64,000 bases of DNA, taken from NCBI GenBank assembly GCA_900539595.1, contig UQCQ01000005.1:1-64000 (forward strand). The letters run 5' to 3'. Within the stretch, counting starts at the first letter, position 1. Each line of letters starts with the position of its first letter. Shown here piece after piece: positions 35,358 to 44,762 of the stretch. Position numbers and translations under genes: made by a program. This DNA is from an uncultured Mollicutes bacterium. Lineage in GTDB: Bacteria > Bacillota_I > Bacilli_A > RFN20 > CAG-826. The notes under the pieces are model-generated. The model searched no databases. It was given only the letters and a program-made list of their open reading frames with translations, and was not told where the DNA came from.

Positions 35358-35912
35358 TTAGGCTAAGGCGGGATCCACGACGACACTTGCATCCGCATAG
35401 GCGCTTACCATGGATTCTTTGATCTCCTCGCAGGTGACATAGAAGGTGGTTTTATTCCAATTGACGGTGTCAAAACTGCCATAGAATGCGATAGAAGGCG
35501 CCATTTCTTTAGGCATCTTGAAAATCGCGGTCTCGAGGTTATCGCAGCCCTTGAAGACGTTATAGCCGAAGATTGCTACCGAAGCAGGAAATTCGATTTT
35601 CTTCGTTTTCCTCGCATTTTTAAAGGCATTGCTTTTGACGGCAACGACAGCTCGTTTCGTTCCGTTATCTTCAAAACTGTCCTCCACGATGATTTCTTCG
35701 GGAGCCACTCCTTGATAGCCTTTAACTAAGCCGTATGGCGTTTTATCCGAATCAAGGCCCGTCAACGTTTCATAGGAATAGATCAGTTGGAATTCTTCCC
35801 CTTTCCATTCGGAGATTTTGTCTTTTAAGACACGATCATAAAGGAAATATCCCCCGATTCCCACTCCAGCAACAAGGACTAACGCCCCCAGGAATTTTAG
35901 GAATTTAAACAT
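35358..35912 (-). CDS. Membrane-anchored protein with LRR_5-like region
   Basis: From ATG 35912 (AAGGGGGACGTGT upstream) the protein has 184 residues. There is one N-terminal membrane helix (LGALVLVAGVGIGGYFLY, about 7-24) and an outside part with one BspA-like LRR_5 unit (IEFPASVAIFGYNVFKGC). It may be a small surface protein related in style to the 799-residue protein at the left end. The open frame reaches 36038, but without a start site. Confidence 0.7.
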   Translation of the reverse strand: MFKFLKFLGALVLVAGVGIGGYFLYDRVLKDKISEWKGEEFQLIYSYETLTGLDSDKTPYGLVKGYQGVAPEEIIVEDSFEDNGTKRAVVAVKSNAFKNARKTKKIEFPASVAIFGYNVFKGCDNLETAIFKMPKEMAPSIAFYGSFDTVNWNKTTFYVTCEEIKESMVSAYADASVVVDPALA

Positions 35913-36154
35913 ACACGTCCCCCTTCTTTTTAAGTTTTGTACTTGTATTTTTAAGGATGGAAGAAATCCTGGCAAGAGATTTTTAGAGTCGTTTCCCCTT
36001 TGAATTTTTTCATTCAAGTCCAGTAGATTCCATCCCATAATGGATTCCTTTTCCCATCCTCTGAATCGGCTTTCAAGGGAGAGGTCGATTCAGAGCCTTT
36101 TGACCACGAAAAAAGCGCAGCCCTTTGACAAACGGGATTAGGCTACGCTTTTAT

Positions 36155-37984
36155 CTATTCGAAGCTTTCCCCTTCCAGGGCAAACTGGGAATTATAGAGC
36201 CCTGCGTAGAATCCATTTTGTTTCAAAAGGGATTCATGGGTTCCTTGTTCGACGATGTTGCCATCTCTCATCACGAGAATCAAATCCGCGTTTTTAATCG
36301 TGGAGAGGCGGTGGGCGATGACAAAGCTTGTCCTTCCGCTGGTCAAGCGGTCCATGGCTTCCTGAATCTTCTCTTCCGTTCTGGTATCGACGTTCGACGT
36401 CGCTTCGTCAAGGATCAATAACGGAGCCTTTCTCACCATCGCGCGGGCAATGGTGATGAGCTGCTTCTGCCCCGCGGAGACCTGGCTATTTTCTCCAAAT
36501 TCCGTATCCAATTGATGGGGCAAAGAACGGGTGAAATGGACCAAGTGGGCGTCTTTAATCGCCGCGTAGCAATCTTCATCGGTCACGTTGGGCGTGTTAT
36601 AGACGAGGTTTTCGCGATAGGTGCCTCCGAATACCCAGGTGTCTTGAAGGACCATGCCGAAGATATCGTGAATTTCTTCCCGCGACATCTTTTTCGTATC
36701 GACTCCATCGATATAGATATGCCCCCCTTGGATTTCGTAGAAGCGTTCGAGCAAATTGACCATCGTGGTTTTGCCCGCGCCGGTAGGTCCAACAATAGCA
36801 ACCTTCATCCCCGGGGTCACTTTCGCGGAGAAATCATGGATGATTTCGCGGCTGGGGTCATAAGAGAAGCGAACATGGTCGAAGACCACTTCTCCTTGGA
36901 TCTTGTTTAAGCCGGTCTTGGGGTCATAAAGGTAACGAGGCTTGCTGGTTTCCTCTTCGAGTTCCTTTTCTCCGATGAAGCGGGCCACGCGACCAAAGGC
37001 CGCCCCAATCGTTTGGAGACTATTCAGGGCCTGGCCAATCGAAGTGAAGGGTTGTTGGAACAAACGGATATAGACCAAGAAGGCGGTAATGACGACCATA
37101 TCGATGCCGAATTTGCCGTTGATGGCAAAATAGGCTCCAAATAGCAATACCGCGGCATAGGTGAGGTTAGAAATAAGAGAAGTCGTCGGCGCCATGAGTC
37201 CGCCCATATCTTGGGCTTTGAACATGATGAAGCCAAGGGAGAGGTTCTCTTTATCGAAGATGGCTTTTCTACGGCCTTCCGCATTGAAGAGCTTAATGAC
37301 GTTTTGTCCGCCGTAATCTTCTTCCACGATGCCGTTAACGTCGCCGATTTTATTGGCTCTGGCATAGAACGCCGGCTGAGCCAATTTCAATTCGAAGAAC
37401 ATGAATAAAACCAGCAAAGGAATCGAGCAAATCGTAATCAGCGACATAATCCAGCTTGTCGTGAACATAGCAATCACCGAGCCAACAAGCAAGAAGAGGG
37501 AGCTAAAGATCGAAGATAAAGCCGAGTCCAAGTTTTGGGTGACCGAGTCTACATCGTTAGTTACACGGGACATGATGTCACCGGTTTGGTGGGAGTCAAA
37601 ATAAGAAAGGGGAATCGTGTTGATTTTCCGTTCAATCTCTTGACGAAGGGCGTTGCCGTAATGCTGGACGCCCGTGGCGATCAAAAAGCCCGAGACATAG
37701 GTAAGAAGGGCGAAGACACAGTAATAGATACCAAGAACCAAGACGTAGTTTAGAACCTTGTCCATGTCGATGAGGGCGGGGGTTAAGGCCGACATCATCA
37801 AATAATTGGAGAGCTCCCCTAATTTATTGGGACTTAAGACCTCAAAGACCGTGGCGACCAATAAGCAGAGAGCGGCAATGATAAATAACGGCCAATACTT
37901 CTTGGTGTCCTTGGCAAGTCGTTTCAAGGACGCCGGATCGATTTTTTCACGGGGTTGGGCCCGATGCATTCTGCGTGCGCTCAT
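36155..37984 (-). CDS. ABC exporter half-transporter, catalytically complete subunit
   Basis: The 609-residue protein has six membrane helices (about 25-320) and a C-terminal nucleotide-binding domain: Walker A GPTGAGKTTMV, signature VSAGQKQL (A for the usual G), Walker B LLILDEATSNVD and H-loop IAHRLSTI. Catalytic Glu and His are present. It overlaps the partner gene by 4 bases (ATGA). Together they match heterodimeric multidrug exporters of the BmrCD/TM287-288/MdlAB kind. Substrate unknown. Confidence 0.9.
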   Translation of the reverse strand: MSARRMHRAQPREKIDPASLKRLAKDTKKYWPLFIIAALCLLVATVFEVLSPNKLGELSNYLMMSALTPALIDMDKVLNYVLVLGIYYCVFALLTYVSGFLIATGVQHYGNALRQEIERKINTIPLSYFDSHQTGDIMSRVTNDVDSVTQNLDSALSSIFSSLFLLVGSVIAMFTTSWIMSLITICSIPLLVLFMFFELKLAQPAFYARANKIGDVNGIVEEDYGGQNVIKLFNAEGRRKAIFDKENLSLGFIMFKAQDMGGLMAPTTSLISNLTYAAVLLFGAYFAINGKFGIDMVVITAFLVYIRLFQQPFTSIGQALNSLQTIGAAFGRVARFIGEKELEEETSKPRYLYDPKTGLNKIQGEVVFDHVRFSYDPSREIIHDFSAKVTPGMKVAIVGPTGAGKTTMVNLLERFYEIQGGHIYIDGVDTKKMSREEIHDIFGMVLQDTWVFGGTYRENLVYNTPNVTDEDCYAAIKDAHLVHFTRSLPHQLDTEFGENSQVSAGQKQLITIARAMVRKAPLLILDEATSNVDTRTEEKIQEAMDRLTSGRTSFVIAHRLSTIKNADLILVMRDGNIVEQGTHESLLKQNGFYAGLYNSQFALEGESFE

Positions 37985-39723
37985 AAACCGAGTTCCTCCT
38001 TGCTAAGCTGCGATAAAGCAATATCGCGATACGTGGGGCAATTTTCGAGTAATTCGCGGTGAGTGCCCTTCCCCACGACTTTGCCGGCATCCAAAACGAG
38101 GATCAAATCCGCGTCCATGATCGTGCCGACGCGTTGGGCGACGATGACTTTCGTCGCATTGGGGTACATTTTCTTGAGGTTCTCTCTCACCGTGCGGTCC
38201 GTTTTGAAGTCAAGGGCCGAGAAAGAATCGTCGAAAACAAAGATTTCCGGTTCGATAGCTGCGGCTCTAGCGATGCAAAGGCGTTGGCGTTGGCCGCCGG
38301 AGACGTTGGTACCTCCCGAAGCGATGGGAGCATCATACCCCCCTTCCATCTTTTGGATGAATTCATCGGCGCAGGCGCAGCTGGCCGCCTTTTCAATGGA
38401 GGCTTCGTTGATTTGTTCTTGTCCAAAGCCAATGTTGTCTTTGACCGAGCCACGGAACAAATTGCCGCGTTGAGGGACGAACCCAATCCGGGAACGAAGG
38501 TCTTTTTGGGTCATGTCTTTGACATTGACGCCGTCGACTAAAACTTCGCCGCTTGTGCAATCAAATAGACGGGGAATCAAATTAATCACCGTGGATTTGC
38601 CGGAACCCGTCGCCCCAATAAAGGCAAGAGTCTGTCCTTGGTGAATCTTAAAATCAATTCCCGAAACCACTTCTTCCTCCGCGTCAGGATAAGCAAACCC
38701 GACATCGTGGAAGGCTAATTCCCCATGGACATTTTCGGCAGGGCTAACAGGATGAACGGGATCGACAATGCTGGATTTGGTACGGAGAACTTCGTCAATG
38801 CGTTTGGCGGAAACCATCGCGCGAGGAAGCATAATAAAGAGGAACAAAAGCATCATGAACGCCATGATGACTTGGACGGCGAGGTTCGAGAAAGAAACGA
38901 TGACCGAATAATCGGTTTCTCCTTTCTTCATCAAGGAAGCTCCGATGGCATAAATCCCTAAAGACGCCCCATCCAAAACAATCGTCATGACGGGGTTAAA
39001 TAGCTGCATCATGCGGCCTGTGAACAAATTGACTTTGGTCAAGTCGTCATTGGCTTTTTTGAATTTCGCGTTTTGGTAGTCTTCCGCGTTATAGGCACGA
39101 ACGACACGCACCCCAGAAATCCCTTCGCGAGTCACCTGGTTCAAGCGATCGATGAATTTCTGAGCGACTTTGAATTTGGGGAGAACGAATACCATGACCG
39201 TCATTAACACGGCGACGATCACAAAAACCGCGACGATGACGACCCAGGTGAGTTCTTTGCTCGCGTCGGTTGCAAATTTGCAAATCGCCCACACGGCGGT
39301 AACTGGGGCGGAGAAAATCATACGGAACGTCATGAGCGTCGACATTTGGACGTTTTCGATGTCGTTGGAGGTACGGGTGATTAAGGAAGCGGTGGAGAAT
39401 TTGCCGATGTCGCCCACGCTAAAATCATTGACCTTCTGATAGACTTCATCACGAAGGCGGGTGGCAAGGGATGCCGTCATTTCCGAAGCGAGCAAAGCGA
39501 TGATCACTTGACAAGCAAAAGTGCCTGCAGCCATCGCAATAATCATGCCTCCGTTATAAAGGGCATTGTTTTGCTGGTTAAACTGGATGGCGGCGATTAA
39601 ATTCTTCATATAATCGACGTTTAGCATCGTGCACCACACTTGCATGACGGTGAGGCCGCAGATGACAAACAAGAAAATCCAATCCCACCAACGGAAGCGT
39701 TTATATAATCGCCATAAACTCAT
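37981..39723 (-). CDS. ABC exporter half-transporter, degenerate-site subunit
   Basis: This 580-residue subunit has six helices and an ATPase domain with Walker A GATGSGKSTV and a canonical VSGGQRQRLC signature. After the Walker B the catalytic Glu is Asp (IFVFDDSF), and the H-loop His is Gln (VIVAQRVGT). That is the known pattern of the degenerate partner in heterodimeric ABC exporters, so with the next gene it forms one asymmetric transporter. The promoter (39771-39798) and the palindrome (39741-39766) upstream suggest control by a repressor. Confidence 0.9.
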   Translation of the reverse strand: MSLWRLYKRFRWWDWIFLFVICGLTVMQVWCTMLNVDYMKNLIAAIQFNQQNNALYNGGMIIAMAAGTFACQVIIALLASEMTASLATRLRDEVYQKVNDFSVGDIGKFSTASLITRTSNDIENVQMSTLMTFRMIFSAPVTAVWAICKFATDASKELTWVVIVAVFVIVAVLMTVMVFVLPKFKVAQKFIDRLNQVTREGISGVRVVRAYNAEDYQNAKFKKANDDLTKVNLFTGRMMQLFNPVMTIVLDGASLGIYAIGASLMKKGETDYSVIVSFSNLAVQVIMAFMMLLFLFIMLPRAMVSAKRIDEVLRTKSSIVDPVHPVSPAENVHGELAFHDVGFAYPDAEEEVVSGIDFKIHQGQTLAFIGATGSGKSTVINLIPRLFDCTSGEVLVDGVNVKDMTQKDLRSRIGFVPQRGNLFRGSVKDNIGFGQEQINEASIEKAASCACADEFIQKMEGGYDAPIASGGTNVSGGQRQRLCIARAAAIEPEIFVFDDSFSALDFKTDRTVRENLKKMYPNATKVIVAQRVGTIMDADLILVLDAGKVVGKGTHRELLENCPTYRDIALSQLSKEELGL

Positions 39724-39740
39724 TCTAAAAACCTCCCCCG

Positions 39741-39798
39741 TTCGTAGTCGAACTAAAAAGTACGAAGGGTACTATAGTAGATAACCAAGGTTTTTCAA
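39741..39798 (-). promoter_or_regulatory. Promoter and palindrome of the ABC exporter operon
   Basis: On the minus strand TTGAAA (complement of 39793-39798), 16 nt, then TATAGT (complement of 39771-39776). Downstream lies an inverted repeat TTCGTA (39741-39746)/TACGAA (39761-39766), a MarR/TetR-operator-like arrangement. Confidence 0.6.
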
Positions 39799-39845
39799 CC
39801 CATTTGCCCGTCTTTTTTTAAAAAAAGAAAGGACGTGTTTTCCCT

Positions 39846-40331
39846 TTATTTTTCAAGAGGGAAATGAAGGGGGATCAGCCAAAAATGATCGTGGAACCCT
39901 TGCAGGGAAGTTTGCTCGAATAAGCAGGTTTCTTGGAAGGCGCGGTCAAGTTCTTGGAGGCGTTCTCCTGTTTGGATGGCTTTCTTTAAAATCGGGGCGA
40001 TGTCGATATCGTCGGGATAGATTTCTAATAAATTTAATAGAGCTTCTACCTTTGCTTGGGGGGTATTGGCTTGAAAGGTGATCCCAAAATAAGGGGGGTC
40101 TAGTTTTTTTGTGGCCTTGAAGCAAGCTAGAGTCCCTTTATTCCTTATATAAAGAAGGGTGGAGGAAGAGAATTCGGCTTTCTTTCCTTCTTTAAAGGAA
40201 GAAAAAGCCAAGCTCACTTCTTCTTCGTATTCCCCCGGGTAAGGAATGGCTAAACAAGCGGAAAGGTAACTCAATGTATCCTTGGGTTGGAGACCAAGGT
40301 TTCGAGATAAATCTTCCAAGGAAAAAAGCAT
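39846..40331 (-). CDS. Hypothetical protein
   Basis: The 161-residue soluble protein (from ATG 40331, one base after the stop of the upstream gene) has no recognised family. It contains a helical C-terminal part (LEIYPDDIDIAPILKKAIQTGERLQEL) and a short beta-rich centre. A longer version from ATG 40370 would overlap the upstream gene by 38 bases. The one-base coupling suggests that it acts together with the 40333-40686 membrane protein. Confidence 0.6.
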   Translation of the reverse strand: MLFSLEDLSRNLGLQPKDTLSYLSACLAIPYPGEYEEEVSLAFSSFKEGKKAEFSSSTLLYIRNKGTLACFKATKKLDPPYFGITFQANTPQAKVEALLNLLEIYPDDIDIAPILKKAIQTGERLQELDRAFQETCLFEQTSLQGFHDHFWLIPLHFPLEK

Positions 40332-40332
40332 T

Positions 40333-40686
40333 TTACGCGGCAAGTTTTTGCTCTTGAAGGAATTCTTCATAACGGTTTCTAGCCGTTTTAAAAGGCGGGT
40401 AATAATTCACATGCGTCCATACAAGCAAAAATATCGCCCCGATTAAGGCCAAGAAATCCAAAATCAAAAACGTGCAGGTAAGTCCCATCGGCCATCCTAG
40501 GCTTGCGGAGAGGCAAAGGAAAACAAAAAGCAAAACAAATCCCCCGAAGGCTCCAAGGAAATAGAGGCCCCAACGGGTAAATTGCTTTTTGGCTTCGGCT
40601 AAACGCGATTTCAAGCGTTCCTCTTCTTCTTTTGTCTTGGTGCCATTGGCTCCTAAGGGAGCAGGCGTTTTCATTTGTTCATCCAT
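40333..40686 (-). CDS. Small membrane protein with two helices
   Basis: From ATG 40686 the 117-residue protein has a charged N-terminal helix (KEEEERLKSRLAEAKKQF), two hydrophobic helices (about 50-105) and a basic tail. The frame is open to 40875, but that part overlaps the uraA-like leader side and has no ribosome binding site. Function unknown; cotranscribed with the next gene. Confidence 0.55.
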   Translation of the reverse strand: MDEQMKTPAPLGANGTKTKEEEERLKSRLAEAKKQFTRWGLYFLGAFGGFVLLFVFLCLSASLGWPMGLTCTFLILDFLALIGAIFLLVWTHVNYYPPFKTARNRYEEFLQEQKLAA

Positions 40687-40889
40687 GGGGGCTATTTTTT
40701 CACCTTTAGAGAAATTTGTAAATAAAGGGACAAAAATCATGAAAGCGCTAACAAGGAAAAATTCGTTCTTGGAAAAAAACCTGCCGCAGTTTAAAGTAAA
40801 GTCCCGGAGCAAGATAAAGATGATGCGAACCGGAATGAAGCAACTCACCCAAAATAGGGGCGCCGTCTCCTTCATCCGTATTCGTTTTG

Positions 40890-40915
40890 AGGCCTAATAG
40901 AGGCCTTATTTTTTT
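40890..40915 (+). terminator. Terminator-like hairpin in the leader of the permease gene
   Basis: AGGCCT-AATAG-AGGCCT is followed by TATTTTTTT and lies only about 30 nt before the permease ATG. No gene on the + strand ends just upstream. It is therefore a candidate attenuator in the mRNA leader. Confidence 0.6.
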
Positions 40916-40944
40916 ACCTTGTTTCGGAAAGGAAGGTTTCCCCA

Positions 40945-42423
40945 ATGTTTGGAAACAAAAATAGCGCTGCGGTCGAAGAACCGCGCACCATTCATCCCAA
41001 TGGCATGCTTCTAGAGGTCGATGAAGCCCCCAAGAAAGCAGGGAAGTGGATCATTCTTGCCATTCAGCACGTGCTCGCCATGTTCGTGGCCTGCGTCACC
41101 GTTCCGATGATCGTCTTTAGCGGAGTGAACGTCACGATTGGTGGCGCCACCCAAAATCTCGCCTCCGTCATGATCGCCCCGACCCTCTTCAGTGCCGGTG
41201 TCGGGACCATATTCTATCTCTTCGTCACGAAATTCAAATCCCCGATGTTCCTCGCTTCGAGCTTCGCCTATATGGCGGCGATGAGCGAAGCGATCAAAGT
41301 GGACGCTCAAGCGGGTCAAGTGAACCTTTGGATTCTTCCCGTTGGCATGGCGATGGTCGGCGTCGTCTATTGCTTAGTTGCCTTGCTCATCAAGCTCTTT
41401 GGCGTTGCTTGGCTCAACAAGCTTCTTCCTCCTATCGTCGTGGGACCGGTCATCATGGTCATTGGTCTTTCCCTTGCCGGAAGCGCGATTGGCAATCTCA
41501 CCGGCACCGCCGCGGGAGCCTATAACTGGTGCAACATCATTTCCGGGCTCGTCGCCATGGTCGTCACGGCGATCTGCGCCCATTATGGCAAAGGCACCAT
41601 CTCCCTCATCCCCTTCGTTCTTGGTATGCTAAGCGGCTATATCACCGGCGTTCTCTTCACCGCGATTGGTTATTATGGCTGCAGTTCGGACTATTGCCGC
41701 GTCGTCAATTTCGATCCGTTCATCAATCTCTTCTCCAATATCCGCGTCCAATCCTTCTTGGATTATCCGAAGTTCTTGTTCTTAGCGGCTCAATCGGGTA
41801 ACGTCGTCCCCCTTTCGGGTTCGGCGGTTGGCCAAGCGGCCCTCATCTTCATCCCCGTTTCCTTGGTTACCATCTGCGAACACATCGGTGATCACAAGAA
41901 CATGTCGGGACTTCTCCAACGCGATTTGCTTGAAGAACCGGGCCTTTCCCGCACCTTAATCGGCGATGGGGTTGCCACCGCGATCTCGGGCTGCCTCTGC
42001 GGCGCGGCCAATACGACTTATGGGGAAAACGTCGCGGTCGTCGGCGTCACCAAAATCGCCTCGACCAAAGTCATCTTCCTCGCTTGCATCTTCTCCATGC
42101 TCCTTGGCTTCTTTAGCCCGGTCATGGCCCTCACCCAGACGATCCCTGCCTGCGTTACGGGCGGCGTCAGTTTGATCCTCTATGGCTTCATTGCTTCTAG
42201 CGGCGTCAAGATGCTCATCCACGAAAAAGTCGATATGTCGAAGACCAAGAACATCTTCGTGAGCTCGGTCATCCTCGTCGCCGGCATCGGCGGACTCGTC
42301 TTCTCCTTCGGAAGCGGGGAAGTCTCCATGTCGATCACCTCGGTTTCCGTCGCGATGATCCTCGGCATCATCATGAATGCCATCCTCCGCGAAAAGAAAC
42401 CTTCTAGCGAAATCAAAGCCTAA
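40945..42423 (+). CDS. uraA: NCS2 uracil/xanthine permease
   Basis: This 492-residue membrane protein has about 12-14 helices. It begins with the family pattern ILAIQHVLAMFVACVTVPMI and contains GAANTTYGENVAVVGVTKI, the NCS2 signature region with the substrate-site Glu. It belongs to the uracil permease branch; uracil is likely, xanthine possible. GGAAAGGAAGG lies before the ATG. It is intact and sits beside purine synthesis and salvage genes. Confidence 0.85.
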   Translation: MFGNKNSAAVEEPRTIHPNGMLLEVDEAPKKAGKWIILAIQHVLAMFVACVTVPMIVFSGVNVTIGGATQNLASVMIAPTLFSAGVGTIFYLFVTKFKSPMFLASSFAYMAAMSEAIKVDAQAGQVNLWILPVGMAMVGVVYCLVALLIKLFGVAWLNKLLPPIVVGPVIMVIGLSLAGSAIGNLTGTAAGAYNWCNIISGLVAMVVTAICAHYGKGTISLIPFVLGMLSGYITGVLFTAIGYYGCSSDYCRVVNFDPFINLFSNIRVQSFLDYPKFLFLAAQSGNVVPLSGSAVGQAALIFIPVSLVTICEHIGDHKNMSGLLQRDLLEEPGLSRTLIGDGVATAISGCLCGAANTTYGENVAVVGVTKIASTKVIFLACIFSMLLGFFSPVMALTQTIPACVTGGVSLILYGFIASSGVKMLIHEKVDMSKTKNIFVSSVILVAGIGGLVFSFGSGEVSMSITSVSVAMILGIIMNAILREKKPSSEIKA

Positions 42424-42441
42424 ATCTTCCTATTCCTTAAG

Positions 42442-42474
42442 AGCCACTTCTTCTAGGGGGTGGCTTTTTTGTTT
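42442..42474 (+). terminator. Intrinsic terminator after permease gene
   Basis: AGCCAC and GTGGCT arms with a 12-nt loop are followed by TTTTTTG. Confidence 0.75.
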
Positions 42475-42561
42475 GGAATTTTCTCCCTCAAAATCTCGAA
42501 TTTTGCTAAACCGCTTACAGAGGCAAGACGAAAGGACTTAAATCCTTTAGAATAACAGGAT

Positions 42562-44085
42562 ATGAAACGCATCATTGTCCTTGATTTTGGCGGTCAGTAT
42601 AACCAACTCATCGCTCGTCGCGTTCGCGACCTCCACGTCTATAGTGAAGTTCTTCCCTTCACGACTCCTTTAGAAAAATTAAAGGACCCCGAGATTCTTG
42701 GCATCATCTTCACGGGTGGGCCGAATTCGGTTTATGAACCTTCTTCTCCCCATGTAGACCAAGCAATCTTTGCTTTAGGCAAACCGATTCTAGGGATTTG
42801 CTATGGGGCGCAGCTCATCGCCTATCAAAACGGGGGCAAGGTGGAGTCCATCTCCGAACGGGAATATGGGAGAAAACAGATACGCGTAGTTCCTTCTATC
42901 TTGTTCAAAGGATTAGACGAAGAGCAAGAAGTCTTCATGAGCCACGGGGATCAAATCGTTTCCTTGCCTTCTTCTTTCCGCGTTACTTCTTCTTCCAATA
43001 CCTGCCCGATTGCTTCTTATGAAGACATAAACAAAGGTTTATATGGGGTGCAATTCCATCCCGAAGTCGAACATTCGATCCATGGGCAGGAGATGTTAAA
43101 GAATTTCGTTTATGGGGTTTGCAAAGCAACACCCAGTTGGAAAAGCGAAGATTTCTTAAAAGAAAAAATCGAAGCAGCGAGACGCCAAATTGGAGATAAG
43201 CGCGTCCTTTGTGGGCTAAGTGGGGGAGTCGATAGCGCGGTGGTCGCGTCCTTGCTGTCCAAAGCCGTCGGAAAACAGCTTGTCTGCGTCTTCGTCGACC
43301 ACGGGCTGCTCCGCAAAAACGAAGCCAAGCAAGTGGAGGAGACCTTCTCCAAGATGGACCTCCAGTTCGTCAAAGTCGACGCGAGCGGAGAATTCTTCTC
43401 CGCGTTAAAAGGGGTCAGTGAACCGGAAGAAAAACGAAAAATCATCGGCAAGCACTTCGTGGACGTCTTTGCCGCGGAGGAGAAAAAACTCGGGAAGGAA
43501 GGCTCCTTCTATTTGGCTCAGGGGACGATTTACCCCGACCGCATCGAATCGGGATTAGGGATCTCCGCCAAAATCAAATCCCACCATAACGTCGGAGGAC
43601 TTCCCAAAGACATGGATTTCCTAGGGCTTGTCGAGCCGCTTCAGGACCTATTCAAAGACGAAGTCCGCCAAATTGGGCGCCTTTTGGGCCTTCCCGAATC
43701 CATCGTCTCGCGCCAGCCTTTCCCCGGGCCAGGACTTGGCATCCGGGTCGTTGGGGAAGTCACTCCCGAAAAAGTCCATATCGTCCAAGAAGCTGATGCG
43801 ATTTTCCGCGAGGAAATGGAAAAAGCGGGCCAAAAGCCCTCCCAATATTTTGCTGCTTTGTCTAATATGCGCTCCGTCGGGGTGCAAGGAGATGGGAGAA
43901 CCTATGACTATGCAGTCGTCTTACGCGCGGTAAAAACCGACGATTTCATGACGGCATCCCCTTTTGAAATCCCTTATCCTCTTCTTTCTAAAATCTCCGA
44001 ACGCATCATCAATGAGGTGCATGGGGTGAACCGCGTCCTTTACGACTTCACCTCCAAACCACCCGCGACGATTGAACTCGAATAA
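42562..44085 (+). CDS. guaA: GMP synthase (glutamine-hydrolysing)
   Basis: The 507-residue enzyme makes GMP from XMP, glutamine and ATP. The class I glutaminase domain covers about 1-190 (GICYGAQL with the catalytic Cys, and VQFHPEVEHS with the His and Glu). The ATP-pyrophosphatase domain has the P-loop LCGLSGGVDSAVVASL at about 214-229. The dimerisation domain has RQPFPGPGLGIRVVGEVT. Full length and intact. TAGAAT at 42548-42553 lies 8 nt from the ATG, with no Shine-Dalgarno site. The hpt gene follows after 9 bases in the same operon. Confidence 0.98.
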   Translation: MKRIIVLDFGGQYNQLIARRVRDLHVYSEVLPFTTPLEKLKDPEILGIIFTGGPNSVYEPSSPHVDQAIFALGKPILGICYGAQLIAYQNGGKVESISEREYGRKQIRVVPSILFKGLDEEQEVFMSHGDQIVSLPSSFRVTSSSNTCPIASYEDINKGLYGVQFHPEVEHSIHGQEMLKNFVYGVCKATPSWKSEDFLKEKIEAARRQIGDKRVLCGLSGGVDSAVVASLLSKAVGKQLVCVFVDHGLLRKNEAKQVEETFSKMDLQFVKVDASGEFFSALKGVSEPEEKRKIIGKHFVDVFAAEEKKLGKEGSFYLAQGTIYPDRIESGLGISAKIKSHHNVGGLPKDMDFLGLVEPLQDLFKDEVRQIGRLLGLPESIVSRQPFPGPGLGIRVVGEVTPEKVHIVQEADAIFREEMEKAGQKPSQYFAALSNMRSVGVQGDGRTYDYAVVLRAVKTDDFMTASPFEIPYPLLSKISERIINEVHGVNRVLYDFTSKPPATIELE

Positions 44086-44094
44086 GGGAGCATT

Positions 44095-44631
44095 ATGAAA
44101 AAGGTCATTCTCTCTTCCTATAATATCGATGCCATCACCCGAAACCTCGGTTACGAGCTTTCGGAAGCCTTATCCGGCGAAGAGCAGCTTCCCCTATTCG
44201 TCTGCGTCATGCGCGGGGCGATTTGCTTCATGGGCGACCTCGTGAAATGCGTCGATGCGGACTTTTTATGCGATTATGTTCAGTTAAGCCGTGACCAAGA
44301 GGGGGACCCCCGAATTGAAAAGGACATCTCCTTCCCCATCAAAAACCGGACCGTCGTCTTCGTCGAGGACATCGTCGACACGGGGTCGATTCTCGACTAT
44401 TTGATCCGTCATACCCTTTTGAAGCATCCGAAGCGGATTTTGGTTTGTACTTTAGTCAATAAGACCAAGAACCGAAAGATTGAGGTGCCGATCGATTTCT
44501 GCGGCATCACGATCAAAGATGATATTTTCTTAACCGGTTACGGGCTTTCCTACAAAGGGATGGTTCGTTATAGCCCGGAAGTTTATGTTCCTAGCGAAGA
44601 GGAACTCGAAGCCTACGACAAGAAGCTTTGA
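44095..44631 (+). CDS. hpt: Hypoxanthine/guanine phosphoribosyltransferase (copy 1)
   Basis: The 178-residue enzyme converts hypoxanthine or guanine plus PRPP to IMP or GMP. The PRPP-binding motif VVFVEDIVDTGSILDYL is at about 83-99, and LVCTLVNKT-type and DFCGITIKDDIFLTGYG regions follow. It starts 9 bases after guaA with GGGAGC upstream. A second, clearly different copy is at 52617. Confidence 0.92.
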   Translation: MKKVILSSYNIDAITRNLGYELSEALSGEEQLPLFVCVMRGAICFMGDLVKCVDADFLCDYVQLSRDQEGDPRIEKDISFPIKNRTVVFVEDIVDTGSILDYLIRHTLLKHPKRILVCTLVNKTKNRKIEVPIDFCGITIKDDIFLTGYGLSYKGMVRYSPEVYVPSEEELEAYDKKL

Positions 44632-44689
44632 TCCATCCGTTAGGAGGCGGCTTGGCAAAGAGGACGTGCCAATCCTTAAAAATCTATCT

Positions 44690-44721
44690 AGGAATGGTCC
44701 GAAAAGACTATTCCTTTTTTT
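44690..44721 (+). terminator. Intrinsic terminator of the guaA-hpt operon
   Basis: GGAAT-G-GTC and GAC-T-ATTCC arms around CGAAAA are followed by seven T. Confidence 0.75.
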
Positions 44722-44762
44722 AAACGCTCCTTTAATATAAATAGAATAAGAGGTAAACCATT

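Noticed and set aside
39839..39865. Terminator after the 39846 gene
   Set aside because: TTTCCCT/AGGGAAA arms overlap the stop codon, but no T run follows directly, so it is not called.
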